A DNA stretch of 64,000 nt from UBA7957 sp965222695. GTDB lineage: Bacteria > Pseudomonadota > Gammaproteobacteria > Granulosicoccales > Granulosicoccaceae. Of the stretch, positions 27,050-35,610 are shown in pieces; the first letter of the stretch is position 1, and each line of letters begins with the position of its first letter. Position numbers and translations under genes: made by a program. The stretch is from positions 4,402,001 through 4,466,000 of the forward strand of contig OZ244967.1 in NCBI GenBank assembly GCA_965222695.1, read 5' to 3'. The notes beneath the pieces were generated by a model. It had not been told where the DNA came from. It saw only the letters and a list, made by a program, of their open reading frames with translations, and did no database searches.

Positions 27050-27535
27050 CTAGTCTTTCGGAGGCAGTCGGGTTCGTGGAGCATTGATAAAATGCAATGT
27101 CCTTCCATTGCCCAGATTGGCTCCGGGCCCACGCTGGTCGTCTGCGTTCATGATTCCTAACTGTCTTCGTCCGGCGGCAATTTTCTGCTTTGTTTCGTGC
27201 AGTATTTGATGGAGTTTCCGGCTGTAGGGCATTATATGGGCGCGTGGTTCGGAATTCGTTTGCGGCCTTATCCAGAGCGATATGCTACCGTGGGACTGCC
27301 CTTCTTTGTCAGGCTCTTTTACATCTGCGGCAATCAGCTCGAATTTTTCCGGCAGTATTTGCGTGCTGGGCCAGCCCGCGTAACCGTTCAATCCCATCCA
27401 ATGCAGATAGTAGAAGACCGGCAGCGAGAGAGTCATCACTATTTTCAAGATACGGTGACCGCGCACACCTAGCCATATTGCTACGATAAATGCTAATGCC
27501 AAGGCATAGCTAAGCGTCAGGGTTGCTGTTTCCAT
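27050..27535 (-). CDS. Uncharacterised small membrane protein of the proton-channel module
   Basis: A 161-residue protein I do not recognise. Two hydrophobic segments lie near residues 5-25 and 32-48, and the rest is soluble and polar, with no cysteine and no named motif. Its start overlaps the end of the ExbD-like gene by 19 nt, so it is translationally tied to it and probably belongs to the same complex. The C-terminal third is Gly/Arg-rich with several Asn. Confidence 0.6.
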   Translation of the reverse strand: METATLTLSYALALAFIVAIWLGVRGHRILKIVMTLSLPVFYYLHWMGLNGYAGWPSTQILPEKFELIAADVKEPDKEGQSHGSISLWIRPQTNSEPRAHIMPYSRKLHQILHETKQKIAAGRRQLGIMNADDQRGPGANLGNGRTLHFINAPRTRLPPKD

Positions 27536-28164
27536 ATATCGTCCGGAATATGATCCAGGCCGTAAGGCGTAAGTTTTACCGGTAAATCGCTAAAGTCGTG
27601 CGCTGCCCCTTTTTCATCCAGGCTAAAACGAACTACGGTCAATTCCTGGTCAACGGACAACAGATTGACGGTTTTCACGAACACGGTTTCATAGGCCGGA
27701 TTGATTCTGTCGACCTTCACCGTTACCGGAACGGGTGGTCGGGTATCGGCCTGATAATAATAAAGATTTATCACATACTCACCCTTTTGCCGGTTGCGGA
27801 TGGTGACGATTTCCTGATTGATGGGGTGGATCTTTTCTTCACCGTCGACAACAATCGTGTCGTTGATAATTCCCCGATCGTCACGATCCAGATGGAGCCA
27901 GCCTGCTTCTTTTTGCAAATAGGAAACCGTATGGCCCGTGGGTGCATTGACCCATAGATCAATATCATCCGTAATGTCAGTGGGCCAGGTGGCTGAAATC
28001 ACATATTCGGCCTGTTTATCCACTTTGGCCTTATCCGCTTGCGGATTGATAAACATCAGGCTGACAATATACAAAAAGCTGAACCCCAATAAGGTGTTGA
28101 AAAGCAGATCAATAAAGGGATCGGCCTTGTTATTGGACTGCTTGCGATGATACAGGCTAGCCAT
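27517..28164 (-). CDS. ExbD/MotB-like single-span protein with C-terminal beta-sandwich domain
   Basis: A 215-residue protein. Residues 14-45 contain a DPFIDLLFNTLLGFSF segment, i.e. a transmembrane helix with an acidic residue at the position used for proton conduction in ExbD/TolR/MotB (FxDxLFxxL pattern). After the span comes a periplasmic domain with DIDLWVNAPTGHTVSY and DRDDRG, resembling YfaP/DUF2135-type beta-sandwich domains rather than the usual ExbD fold or OmpA peptidoglycan domain. The ATG at 28164 is 1 nt past the stop of the ExbB-like gene; the frame to 28194 overlaps that gene. The combination is unusual. Confidence 0.6.
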   Translation of the reverse strand: MASLYHRKQSNNKADPFIDLLFNTLLGFSFLYIVSLMFINPQADKAKVDKQAEYVISATWPTDITDDIDLWVNAPTGHTVSYLQKEAGWLHLDRDDRGIINDTIVVDGEEKIHPINQEIVTIRNRQKGEYVINLYYYQADTRPPVPVTVKVDRINPAYETVFVKTVNLLSVDQELTVVRFSLDEKGAAHDFSDLPVKLTPYGLDHIPDDIWKQQP

Positions 28165-28165
28165 A

Positions 28166-28819
28166 CTACGATGTGTTGATCGGATTGAATCCAAGCTCGA
28201 TAATCCGGTCCACTAAGCTATCCGCGCACCGATCCAGCCAGTGGCATTGAATGCTCAGCAATATCGCCGATCCGAGGCCGGTGAGCGTTGTATATAATGC
28301 CACCCGCATGCCGGAGCCCATACTGGACATCAGCTGCTTGAGCGCGTGAACCTCGTCCGCCTGTAATTGATTGACTGAACTGAGCATGATGACAAAGCCG
28401 ACTACGGTACCGATCAAGCCCAGCCGCAACAGAATGTCGGCAACAAACCACCCGTGGTAGTGCAATCCATGCACCTGAGACACCAGGCGTGAATGAAGGG
28501 ATTCCGCCTGGCCTGCAGTCTCTGCCGATTGACTCAGTTGGTTCAGCCGCAGGCGGTATTCGCTAGCCCAGCCCTTGTTTCGTTCTCTGTCCGCACCGAT
28601 TTTGCTGAATTGGTTTTGCTGGGAAATTTTAAAACTGCACCAGCCCAGGTAAGCGGATGTCCCGATAAACAGAATCAAGATAATGCTGGAAATCCGGGTT
28701 TGATCGTCTGTCAACAGGGTCGTGATCAGATTATTCTGCCACAGCAGGAACCCGCCAAACAGAATCAATCCGGCGATAATCAGCCATCCATAAAACGGTA
28801 TATAGCTGTCCGAATTCAA
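28166..28819 (-). CDS. MotA/TolQ/ExbB proton-channel family protein
   Basis: A 217-residue inner-membrane protein. Two N-terminal spans (~10-28 and ~42-60), a cytoplasmic loop with a long helix, then the two-helix signature: LRLGLIGTVVGFVIMLSSV and GSGMRVALYTTLTGLGSAILL, which is typical of ExbB/TolQ/MotA stators. The start is TTG with GAGG at 9 nt. It is 18 nt after the DUF255 gene and is followed at once by its ExbD-like partner. No TonB, Tol or flagellar genes are nearby, so the energised target is unknown. Confidence 0.8.
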   Translation of the reverse strand: MNSDSYIPFYGWLIIAGLILFGGFLLWQNNLITTLLTDDQTRISSIILILFIGTSAYLGWCSFKISQQNQFSKIGADRERNKGWASEYRLRLNQLSQSAETAGQAESLHSRLVSQVHGLHYHGWFVADILLRLGLIGTVVGFVIMLSSVNQLQADEVHALKQLMSSMGSGMRVALYTTLTGLGSAILLSIQCHWLDRCADSLVDRIIELGFNPINTS

Positions 28820-28837
28820 GCCCAGGTACCTCGCAAT

Positions 28838-30601
28838 TTAATTGTCGCGGCTTTGATTTTTTCTAATCAGTGCGGAAATCATGCTGGCATGAAAAAATGC
28901 ATTGCCGCGGTGTTTATTCGATAACTGTATATTACTGGATTGCGCCTGTTGTATCACTTGAGCGGAAACCAGGCTGTTTTGTTCGGTTTCAAGCCACCAC
29001 AGGGTATCCAACCACACAGCTGAGGGTGACGGCAGCTGCGTATCCGGAACCACCGGGTTTACCGGCGTACCGATAAACGGTTTGTGTTTGCTGTTGATCC
29101 AGCCATCCCCGGTCAGGTAGTCTGCCGCAGCGGATTGGATCAATCCGGCGCAGATTTTTGCCGCCTCGTTGCTCATGTCCGAATCAGGGAGTGATTTTGA
29201 CCAATCACAAAACCCCCGGGCGAGATAGACCAGGTCTTCCAGCAGTGGTTCGCCACTGTTAGGGTCTGTAAGTGATCTGAAGAGTGACCGGGCGGTAACG
29301 GCTTCGGTCAGTTTTTCGGCGAGCGATTCCGCGGCATCGTGTAACTTTTGCGAATAAGCCGCGCCGCTCGCCAGTGCGGACAGGGCCAATCCGTTCCAGG
29401 CCGTGATGGCTTTATCGTCCGAAGCCGGGATTTCACGCTGCCGCTGATTTAACAGCTTTTCACGGATAGCTGGGTCGCGGCTTAATAAAAAAGGCAGAAT
29501 CCTGTCGGATTCATTACCGTAAAGGTTGTACACCAGTTCAGCGTTCTGCTCTCCTAACACCATCCTTAATTGATGCCTGTCCCATAGATAATAAGAGCCG
29601 GGTTTTCCGTCCTTGCCGGTGGCGGAGAGTGCGGCCCGGTAGAGTCCATCACCCATGCGGAATTCTTTGATCATTTGCTCCAAGGTCTGAACGCCCGCAT
29701 CGAGGAACAACGGTTGCTGTAAATAGTCTCCGGCAAGAAGCAGCAATTGCCCGAGTAATGCCTGGGTATAAAGCATTTTTTCAAAGTGAGGGTAAATCCA
29801 GCGGCGATCCGAGGTGTAGCGGAAAAAATTGCCGCTAAGCTGATCGCGAAAGCCGCTTCCCAGCATGGCATGTAGTGTGGTCTGCAGAAAACGTTGTAGC
29901 AATGGGCTGGGTCGACGCTTATTGATTTCCAAAAGCGCGGTTAACTGGGGAACGAAGGGAAATTTCTCCGAATCTCCGAAGCCGCCGAACTGCTCATCGG
30001 CGGCCGCCTGAATTTGATCAAGAAATTCGTCCAACAGCTCTGATGGATTCAACGGGATGGGGCGGACTGCTTGAGTTGAGAAAATGCGTTCTCTATCGTT
30101 TTTGGCACGGCGCAGCAATCGGTGTGGATTTTCTTCCCACCGGCTTAGCAGATCTTGCAGATTCCGTTTAAGCGTATCCGCCTTTTGGTAATGAAAGGAG
30201 ACCAGAGGTAAGCCATCTGCGGTCAGCACGGCGCTCACCGGCCAGCCGCCAAATCCGCGATTTAACTCCGCATAGCGCTGAAGAAATTGATCTATATCCG
30301 GTTCCAAGTCTCGATCTATCAATATAGGAACAAATGTTTGATTGATAAATTCAGCCAGATCTGGATTGCTGAAAGTATCCTCTTTCATGCGATAGCACCA
30401 ATAGCAACTGGCGTATCCGCTGGAGAGCAATATCAGTTGATTTTCACTGCGTGCTTGATCGACGACCTGAAGTGACAATTCACGCCATTGAACGGGATCG
30501 CTGCGGTGGGAAATCAAATAGGGCGAGACCGCGCCTTCGCCGGCTATCACCGGTTCAGTGGAGTAAAGGGCTAATATCAATAAAAACAAAAATTTTCCCA
30601 T
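28838..30601 (-). CDS. Periplasmic DUF255/YyaL-like thioredoxin-domain protein
   Basis: A 587-residue protein with a signal peptide (MGKFLFLLILALYSTEPVIAG) and a thioredoxin-like DUF255 domain (~30-150) whose active site reads SCYWCYRM where the family normally has SCHWCHVM. The C-terminal ~400 residues match the alpha/alpha-barrel part of YyaL/SPATA20 proteins (KMLYTQALLGQLLLLAGDY, ITAWNGLALSALA). The family's reaction is not established. The ATG at 30601 is chosen because it starts a proper signal peptide; the frame extends to 30670. It heads the four-gene module with the ExbB/ExbD-like pair. Confidence 0.8.
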   Translation of the reverse strand: MGKFLFLLILALYSTEPVIAGEGAVSPYLISHRSDPVQWRELSLQVVDQARSENQLILLSSGYASCYWCYRMKEDTFSNPDLAEFINQTFVPILIDRDLEPDIDQFLQRYAELNRGFGGWPVSAVLTADGLPLVSFHYQKADTLKRNLQDLLSRWEENPHRLLRRAKNDRERIFSTQAVRPIPLNPSELLDEFLDQIQAAADEQFGGFGDSEKFPFVPQLTALLEINKRRPSPLLQRFLQTTLHAMLGSGFRDQLSGNFFRYTSDRRWIYPHFEKMLYTQALLGQLLLLAGDYLQQPLFLDAGVQTLEQMIKEFRMGDGLYRAALSATGKDGKPGSYYLWDRHQLRMVLGEQNAELVYNLYGNESDRILPFLLSRDPAIREKLLNQRQREIPASDDKAITAWNGLALSALASGAAYSQKLHDAAESLAEKLTEAVTARSLFRSLTDPNSGEPLLEDLVYLARGFCDWSKSLPDSDMSNEAAKICAGLIQSAAADYLTGDGWINSKHKPFIGTPVNPVVPDTQLPSPSAVWLDTLWWLETEQNSLVSAQVIQQAQSSNIQLSNKHRGNAFFHASMISALIRKNQSRDN

Positions 30602-31180
30602 GTTTGATCCGGCAATTTCTAAAGTCCGCTCAACAATTATTCTTGAATAAAGCATCAGAATCCGTTGCAAAAAGAAAGTTGCACTGCAATGGTAAATCAG
30701 CCTGTAAATCTCATACTATTGTGCAGATCGGGGACAAAAACAATATACTGCCTATTGAATAGTCAGGAGATGAGAGGATTTGAAGTTCTCAAATTTTACC
30801 GAGCTGGAAGTCAGGATTGATTTGTCCGGTGTTCCGTTTGGCTCTGATCCTCGGCAAGCGAGAATGGCTGTTGTATTGATTGCGTTGGTGACGTGCTTGT
30901 CATAATACCGAGTGCCTGCTTGGGATCGATAATGACGGTATTGCTAATAACCTGCATCATTATACCAAGAGTGACACAATCAAAAAAGCAGTGGGACTAT
31001 CCGACAGTATCCTGCAGAATTTCACGTCGAAATCCGCTGCGCCTACCCTTGCGAGAACAATAAAAAACTCTTAGATGTTCAAATTTGAGAATCCGCCTCT
31101 TTACTGTCACAATGCGGGCTGCTGTCCAGCGGTAGCCGACAATCCGCAACCAATTTATCTCTGCTGAAGAGGCATTTAAC
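30602..31180. other. Intergenic region before pyruvate carboxylase
   Basis: About 580 bases between divergent transcripts. It must contain the promoters of the DUF255 module and of pyc. The last part carries AGAGG 8 nt before the pyc ATG. Only short frames are present; a 42-codon frame opening with TTG at 30780 lacks a properly spaced ribosome-binding site. I see no RNA gene or clear operator. Confidence 0.45.
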
Positions 31181-34100
31181 ATGCTCAGGAATATCAAGAA
31201 AGTACTGATCGCCAATCGTGGTGAAATCGCGATTCGAATCTTGCGCGCAGCATCGGAGCTGCATATCCGGACGGTCAGCATATATACTCATGAAGACCGG
31301 TTTTCACCGCATAGATACAAGGCCGACGAGTCTTATCAGATCGGCGAAGATGATGATCCCTTAAAGCCCTATCTCGATATTGAAGAAATACTGGATATAG
31401 CAAAAAAACACGATGTGGATGCGATTCATCCCGGATACGGTTTCTTGTCCGAAAATGTTGAGTTCGCCCGCCGCTGCGCTGAAGACGGAATAGTGTTTGT
31501 CGGACCTTCTCCTGAGGCCATGGAGCAACTGGGCAATAAGGTTTCGGCAAAAGCCGCGGCGGTATCAGCCGGACTGCCCATTATTGAATCCAGCAAAAAA
31601 GCTTTGAACACGCCAGAGGACGCACTGGCAGAGGCCAGGCGAATTGATTATCCGGTGATGCTGAAAGCGGTGGCAGGCGGAGGCGGCCGTGGTATGCGGG
31701 TTATCCGTGAAGAGGCCGAATTGATTACGGCTTTTAACGAAGCGCGTAGTGAGGCGGAAAAAGCTTTTGGGGATTCGACCGTTTTTCTTGAAAAATATAT
31801 TGATTCTCCGAAGCACATCGAAGTGCAGATTCTCGCTGATACTCACGGAAATATCGTCCACCTGTTCGAACGTGACTGTTCGGTGCAGCGCCGGTTTCAA
31901 AAAGTGGTTGAGGTTGCTCCCAGCGTCACTCTGAGCGAAGAGACCAGAGAGGAACTGTTGGGATACGCCTTGCAAATTGCCCGATACGTCTCCTACAACA
32001 ATGCAGGGACGGTCGAATTTCTTGTGGATGCCGGTGAGAATATCTATTTTATCGAAGTCAATCCGCGGGTTCAGGTTGAACATACGATTACGGAGGAAGT
32101 GACCGGAATAGATATAGTCCGCAGCCAGCTGCACATAGCGGATGGCGCGGAACTTTCCGATCCGGAAATCGGCATCGGCAAACAGGAGGATGTTGAGTGT
32201 CGTGGATTTGCCGTCCAGTGCCGCATCACGACTGAAGATCCGACTAAGAATTTTCAACCCGATTTCGGAACAATCATCGCTTATCGAAGCCCCGGCGGCT
32301 TTGGCATACGTCTGGATGTTGGAGCGGCATACGCGGGTGCAAAGGTGTCGCCGTTTTTTGATTCTCTTTTGGTAAAAGTGACAACCTGGGGTAGAACACT
32401 CGAGGGTGCCGTACAACGAAGTAACCGTGCACTTCGTGAATTCAGAGTCCGGGGCGTAAGCACCAATATCGGATTTCTTGAAAACGTCCTGGAGCATCCG
32501 ACATTTGCCAGCGGCAAAGCGACGGTTAATTTTATTGACAATCATCCCGAACTCTTCCGGATCACTCAGCGGTTTGACCGGGCCACAAAGACACTTCGTT
32601 ATTTAGCCAACATTTCGGTCAATGGGCATGTGGATGTCAAATCGGTCGATAAATCCAAGAGGTTTCGCAAGCCGCATATTCCGCATGTCGATCACCTACA
32701 GGACTACCCCCAGGGCAGCAAGGATCTGCTCGATTCCCTGGGAGCGCAAGCGTTTTCCGAATGGGTGAAAAAGCGCGAATCCATTCTCTATACCGATACT
32801 ACTTTGCGCGATGCACATCAGTCGTTATTGGCAACCCGGGTCAGAACCGTGGATATGCTGGCGATTGCGGAGGGCCTGGCAAAGAATCATTCACAACTGT
32901 TTTCACTGGAGATGTGGGGCGGTGCGACCTTTGATGTTTCCCTTCGTTTTTTACACGAATGTCCCTGGGTTCGGTTAAAAGAGTTGCGAAAACTGGTGCC
33001 GAATATTTTATTTCAGATGCTGTTTCGGGGTTCCAATGCCGTAGGTTATAAAGCCTATCCAAATAATTTAATCGAAAAGTTCATAATAAAATCCTGGGAA
33101 CATGGGATAGACGTTTTCCGGATTTTCGATTCTTTAAATTCCTTTGAAGGGATGAAGAAATCGATTCAGGTTGTACGCACCGAAACCGGGGGTATTGCGG
33201 AGGGAACCATATGCTATACCGGAGATGTGTTAAGAAAAGAAACCGGTTATAAATATAATCTGAATTACTATCTGGATCTGGCCAGGCGTTTGGAAGACGA
33301 AGGAACGCATATTCTTTGTCTTAAAGATATGGCCGGCTTGTTAAAACCTTATGCCGCCGAAGTGTTGATATCAGCATTGAAAGAAGCGGTTGATATTCCG
33401 CTGCATCTTCACACTCACGATACCGCTGCGATCCAGGCGGCCACAATAATGAAGGCCATAGAGGCGGGGGTCGATATTGTCGACGGCGCCATGGCCTCAA
33501 TGTCAGGCCTGACTTCTCAGCCTAATCTCAATTCCATTATCGCGATGATGCAGGGACATGAGCGTGAGCAACCGTTTGACTTACAGAATTTGAATGAGTA
33601 TTCAAATTATTGGGAAGATGTCAGAGAGTATTATTATCCGTTTGAATCGGGTCTCAAAGCCGGAACGGCGCAGGTCTATGAACATGAAATTCCAGGCGGG
33701 CAGTATTCCAATCTGAGGCCGCAGGCCATTGCACTGGGCCTTGAGCACAAATTTGAAACAGTTAAAAAAAATTACGCAACCGTGAATCGAATGTTCGGAG
33801 ATATAGTCAAGGTCACGCCGTCCTCCAAAGTCGTCGGCGATATGGCAATGTATATGACTGCAAACGGATTGACTGAAGCGGATATTATGGAGCAGGGGTC
33901 GAGCTTGTCGTTTCCGGATTCCGTGATTGATTTATTCATAGGCCATCTTGGTGTACCCGAGGATGGGCTGCCGGGCGAGTTGGGAAAACTGATTTTGAAG
34001 GATCAAAAGCCTATTCAGGGAAGCCCCAATGATGAGCTTGAACCTATCGACTTTCAAAAGGAGTATGAAGAGTTTCAATCGGAATTCGATAGCTATCAAA

Positions 34101-34627
34101 GTGAGTTTGATTTTCTCTCGTATAAAATGTACCCGGAAGTGTTCCGTGACTATTACGAGCATGTCGAAGAGTATGGTTATGTGCGATTTTTACCGACGCC
34201 GGCCTTTTTCTACGGCTTGAAGCAGGATGAAGAAATTCTCGTCAAACTGGCTAAGGGTAAGAGCATTGTCGTAAGATTGCTGTACCGCTCCGACGCGGAT
34301 GAGCATGGCATGTGCCGGGTCACTTTCGAGTTGAACGGGCAGGTCCGTAGCGTGCAGATCCGTGACAACGCTTCCGCGCCTAGGGTTCAGTCTAATCCAA
34401 AGGCGGTGGAGGATTATCATATTGGCTCTCCGCTTCAGGGAAAACTGTCGGAGATTTTGGTCGAGACAGGCCAGTATATCGACAGGGAGGCTCCATTGTT
34501 TGTGATAGAGGCGATGAAAATGGAGACTACAGTCACTGCGCCGCAAAGCGGTAAGATCAGGCAGATTCATCTGCCATCCATGACGCTGGTTGAGCAGGAT
34601 GACTTGATTATCGAGTTTGAGCATTGA
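31181..34627 (+). CDS. pyc: Pyruvate carboxylase, single-chain
   Basis: A full-length 1148-residue biotin enzyme that carboxylates pyruvate to oxaloacetate to refill the TCA cycle. The biotin carboxylase domain is ~1-455 (MLKAVAGGGGRGMR ATP loop, FLEKYIDSPKHIEVQ, EVNPRVQVEHTITEEVTG). The carboxyltransferase barrel is ~530-830 (DTTLRDAHQSLLATR; DMAGLLKPYAAEVL; LHTHDT). The tail holds the biotinyl domain with Lys in EAMKMETTV. AGAGG lies 8 nt before the ATG. Many gammaproteobacteria use a two-subunit form, so the one-chain type is worth noting. Likely a single-gene unit. Confidence 0.96.
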   Translation: MLRNIKKVLIANRGEIAIRILRAASELHIRTVSIYTHEDRFSPHRYKADESYQIGEDDDPLKPYLDIEEILDIAKKHDVDAIHPGYGFLSENVEFARRCAEDGIVFVGPSPEAMEQLGNKVSAKAAAVSAGLPIIESSKKALNTPEDALAEARRIDYPVMLKAVAGGGGRGMRVIREEAELITAFNEARSEAEKAFGDSTVFLEKYIDSPKHIEVQILADTHGNIVHLFERDCSVQRRFQKVVEVAPSVTLSEETREELLGYALQIARYVSYNNAGTVEFLVDAGENIYFIEVNPRVQVEHTITEEVTGIDIVRSQLHIADGAELSDPEIGIGKQEDVECRGFAVQCRITTEDPTKNFQPDFGTIIAYRSPGGFGIRLDVGAAYAGAKVSPFFDSLLVKVTTWGRTLEGAVQRSNRALREFRVRGVSTNIGFLENVLEHPTFASGKATVNFIDNHPELFRITQRFDRATKTLRYLANISVNGHVDVKSVDKSKRFRKPHIPHVDHLQDYPQGSKDLLDSLGAQAFSEWVKKRESILYTDTTLRDAHQSLLATRVRTVDMLAIAEGLAKNHSQLFSLEMWGGATFDVSLRFLHECPWVRLKELRKLVPNILFQMLFRGSNAVGYKAYPNNLIEKFIIKSWEHGIDVFRIFDSLNSFEGMKKSIQVVRTETGGIAEGTICYTGDVLRKETGYKYNLNYYLDLARRLEDEGTHILCLKDMAGLLKPYAAEVLISALKEAVDIPLHLHTHDTAAIQAATIMKAIEAGVDIVDGAMASMSGLTSQPNLNSIIAMMQGHEREQPFDLQNLNEYSNYWEDVREYYYPFESGLKAGTAQVYEHEIPGGQYSNLRPQAIALGLEHKFETVKKNYATVNRMFGDIVKVTPSSKVVGDMAMYMTANGLTEADIMEQGSSLSFPDSVIDLFIGHLGVPEDGLPGELGKLILKDQKPIQGSPNDELEPIDFQKEYEEFQSEFDSYQSEFDFLSYKMYPEVFRDYYEHVEEYGYVRFLPTPAFFYGLKQDEEILVKLAKGKSIVVRLLYRSDADEHGMCRVTFELNGQVRSVQIRDNASAPRVQSNPKAVEDYHIGSPLQGKLSEILVETGQYIDREAPLFVIEAMKMETTVTAPQSGKIRQIHLPSMTLVEQDDLIIEFEH

Positions 34628-34719
34628 CGGTCCTACGCACAACCGCGGGCGGAGCTCTCCAGAGCCTGTTGACACGCTCCGGATTACGAAATTTTAATGT
34701 ACAAACGGCAGACTTTGGT

Positions 34720-34746
34720 CTATTTTTGACGAATCGTCAGAAATAG
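34720..34746. promoter_or_regulatory. 27-bp operator-like palindrome upstream of the tetR-type gene
   Basis: Arms of 13 bases around a single central A (34733) are complementary at 12 of 13 positions; the inner core is TGACGA-A-TCGTCA and the outer ends are CTATTT and AAATAG. It ends 11 nt before the ATG of the TetR-family gene, so it would cover the promoter or ribosome-binding region. Such a site is typical of TetR autoregulation. I do not find a second good copy before the RND gene. Confidence 0.7.
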
Positions 34747-34757
34747 AGAATATTGAG

Positions 34758-35510
34758 ATGTCACCCAGGGTTCTGAACGAGGAAACACAAACCGAACGGG
34801 AGAATATCATTCTTGATCAGACCCTTCGCTTTGTACAGACGGAGGGGATAGCTGCACTGACGATTGATAAACTCGTGTCGGAACTTCCTTATTCCAAGGG
34901 GACAGTCTACAATCATTTCACCGGCAAGGAAGATTTATTATTGGGATTGTGCAATCGGGGTATGAGCAGGCTCGCAGAGCTTTTTGAACTGGCTGAATCA
35001 TACGAAGGTAACAACCGTGAACAGGGATTGGCAATCCTGTTTGCCTACATGTTATATGCCAGGCTGTATCCGACCCAATTCATGCTCGTGATTACGGCAA
35101 AGTCCTCCAATTTGACTGACAAAGTTTCTCCGCCCCGCAATGAGGAACATATACAGTTGGAAGGGAAACTACTGAATCCCGCGGCAAATGTTTTTCGGAG
35201 AGCGTTGGATGCCGGTGAGATTGATCCTCCAATGGCTTTATCGATTGAACAATTGGCCTTTGCCTGTTGGAGTCTGGTGTTCGGAACCAATGCCTTACTG
35301 TTACAAGACGTGGAATGTTGCGGTACCAGGAGCCAACTGCTTGTTGAACGCGAAATGATAAATAACATCAATCTGATGTTTGATGGAATGCGATTTCGGC
35401 CATTTACGAATGAATTTGACTGGTCCAAGACCATATCCAACCTTAAAAAACATACTTACAAGAAAGAAATCGAACTGCTTAAGGCGCGAGGCGAAAATTT
35501 CGCTGTATGA
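34758..35510 (+). CDS. TetR/AcrR-family regulator
   Basis: A 250-residue TetR-family repressor. The helix-turn-helix is at ~35-60 (ALTIDKLVSELPYSKGTVYNHFTGKEDLL), followed by an alpha-helical ligand domain that I cannot assign to a ligand class. It is preceded by a 27-bp palindrome, its likely own operator, and followed 100 nt downstream by the RND-LolA-barrel genes on the same strand, which are the likely regulon. The C-terminal ~35 residues are longer than in many members and rich in Lys. Confidence 0.88.
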   Translation: MSPRVLNEETQTERENIILDQTLRFVQTEGIAALTIDKLVSELPYSKGTVYNHFTGKEDLLLGLCNRGMSRLAELFELAESYEGNNREQGLAILFAYMLYARLYPTQFMLVITAKSSNLTDKVSPPRNEEHIQLEGKLLNPAANVFRRALDAGEIDPPMALSIEQLAFACWSLVFGTNALLLQDVECCGTRSQLLVEREMINNINLMFDGMRFRPFTNEFDWSKTISNLKKHTYKKEIELLKARGENFAV

Positions 35511-35610
35511 CCATTCGCTTTTTGTCTTTTACAAAGATAGCCCGTATAAATAGATATAAAAACCGATGCATCAACAATAAACTGATGGTCCACCATCGCT
35601 GGAGCCGATC

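Noticed and set aside
30780..30905. Small 42-codon frame (TTG start) with a hydrophobic end before pyc
   Set aside because: The ribosome-binding site is badly spaced, there is no family resemblance, and it lies in a long non-coding gap.
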